Shown piece after piece: positions 50,899-51,666 of a DNA stretch of 51,666 nucleotides (its first letter is position 1; each line of letters opens with the position of its first letter). The DNA is taken from positions 1 to 51,666 of the forward strand of contig JNEM01008698.1 in the NCBI GenBank assembly GCA_000697335.1, written 5' to 3'. This DNA is from Conidiobolus incongruus B7586 (taxonomy: Eukaryota > Entomophthoromycota > Entomophthoromycetes > Entomophthorales > Conidiobolaceae). Below the pieces are notes generated by a model, which searched no databases, was not told the origin of the DNA, and saw nothing but the letters and a program-made list of their open reading frames with translations. The position numbers were made by a program, and so were the translations under genes.

Positions 50899-51666
50899 CT
50901 GTATTTTAAATAATGGGAATTTTTGCAATTAAAAATAAATAAACACTTTAATATATAATAAATAAAAATAATAATATAATATAAATTTAATAGTTTTTTT
51001 ATTATTAATAACTTTTTATTATAATTTTAACAAACTTTAAACACTTAAAAAACTATTCTTTGTATTAAAGGTTAAAATTTATTGTTTTATAAACCAATTA
51101 AATTTTCTTATAGAAATTTTCTTTTTTACAAACTAGATTTTTAATTACTTAAAGCAATTATAATCACATAAGTTATAATCTAAATAATATATTAGATGTG
51201 GTAGTTTATTCCAGTTATTTTTAATTAGAAATTTTTTCACAACTTAATGTATTTTATAATCATTATATAAAATAATAAGTTTTTTAAATTATATTAAGAA
51301 TAATAATTAAAAATAGTTTTATTTAAAAAAATAATATATATTTTATTACTAATTGATTTTTTTTAAATATTAAATAAAAATAACATATACTATTATAATT
51401 TATTATAATAATTAATATTTACTTATTAATAAAATATTTATACAAAGGATTGTTTTAATTTAATATTTTGATTTATATTTTAATAAATAATTATACAAAA
51501 AGATTTAAAATTCATCAATTATAATTATTTATTATAAATGTTTAAATCTTTAATAATATTTTAATAGGTTTTGTTTAATAATAATGACTTTAACTTATTT
51601 TAAGCTTTAATTAAATTATAAGGTACTTATTTTATATTTTTATTAATTATTTTAAATTTAAATTTT
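50899..51666 (+). mobile_element. Decayed TIR DNA transposon, copy D (cut by window end)
   Basis: Left part of a fourth copy. The start CTGTATTTTAAATAATGGGA matches the left end of copies A and C. Internal blocks align in order: TTATTATTAATAACTTTTTA, then AATTATAATCACATAAGTTA followed by a TAATCTAAATAATATATTAG block. The last block, AAATTATAAGGTACTTATTT near 51615, is also found in copy C near 43947. The right end lies beyond the window. No reading frame survives. Confidence 0.62.

Overview
The window looks like a nuclear chromosome segment of an AT-rich, early-diverging fungus. Flanks are extremely AT-rich, coding exons less so. Nine genes are split by short GT..AG introns, mostly 46-61 bp. 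Gene content is fungal and aerobic: a mitochondrial rhomboid, a peroxisomal-type catalase, a sugar porter and Ser/Thr-rich secreted proteins. A Conidiobolus-like or other Zoopagomycota fungus would fit, but that placement is inference.

Layout. 0.6-3.6 kb (minus): a secreted Thr-rich, mucin-like repeat protein. 3.7-13.5 kb: a gene desert with two decayed, oppositely oriented copies of a terminal-inverted-repeat DNA transposon. 13.5-35.1 kb: the gene-rich core. It holds a PARL/Pcp1-type rhomboid, a small secreted protein, TSR3, TFB4, a convergent vacuolar PQ-loop transporter gene, SEC22, tRNA-Cys(GCA), RIX7/NVL, tRNA-Glu(CTC), LSG1, a second small secreted protein and an MFS sugar transporter. 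38.9-40.4 kb: catalase. 43.2-44.5 kb: a third and longest copy of the transposon. 45.5-47.3 kb: an acidic coiled-coil protein with a PP1-docking motif, possibly a kinetochore component. 47.6-48.9 kb (minus): a paraoxonase-like arylesterase. 50.9 kb to the end: a fourth transposon copy that runs off the window.

The genes do not form one operon-like system. Three serve ribosome assembly: TSR3 (late 40S rRNA modification), RIX7/NVL (nuclear 60S remodelling) and LSG1 (cytoplasmic 60S maturation). TFB4 belongs to TFIIH and SEC22 to ER-Golgi transport. Genes for secreted, stress or uptake proteins have clear TATA boxes; the housekeeping genes checked mostly do not. The exon structures given here were built by hand from splice signals, reading frame and family similarity. 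Each adds up to an open frame ending in a stop, but none was tested against transcripts.

I see no clearly new multi-gene system. The best items for a second look are the unannotated four-copy TIR element, the hierarchical Thr-rich repeat gene, the RVSF-bearing putative kinetochore protein, the repeated NPNH tail of Tsr3, and two introns of the PQ-loop gene that stay open in frame and hide from ORF-based prediction.
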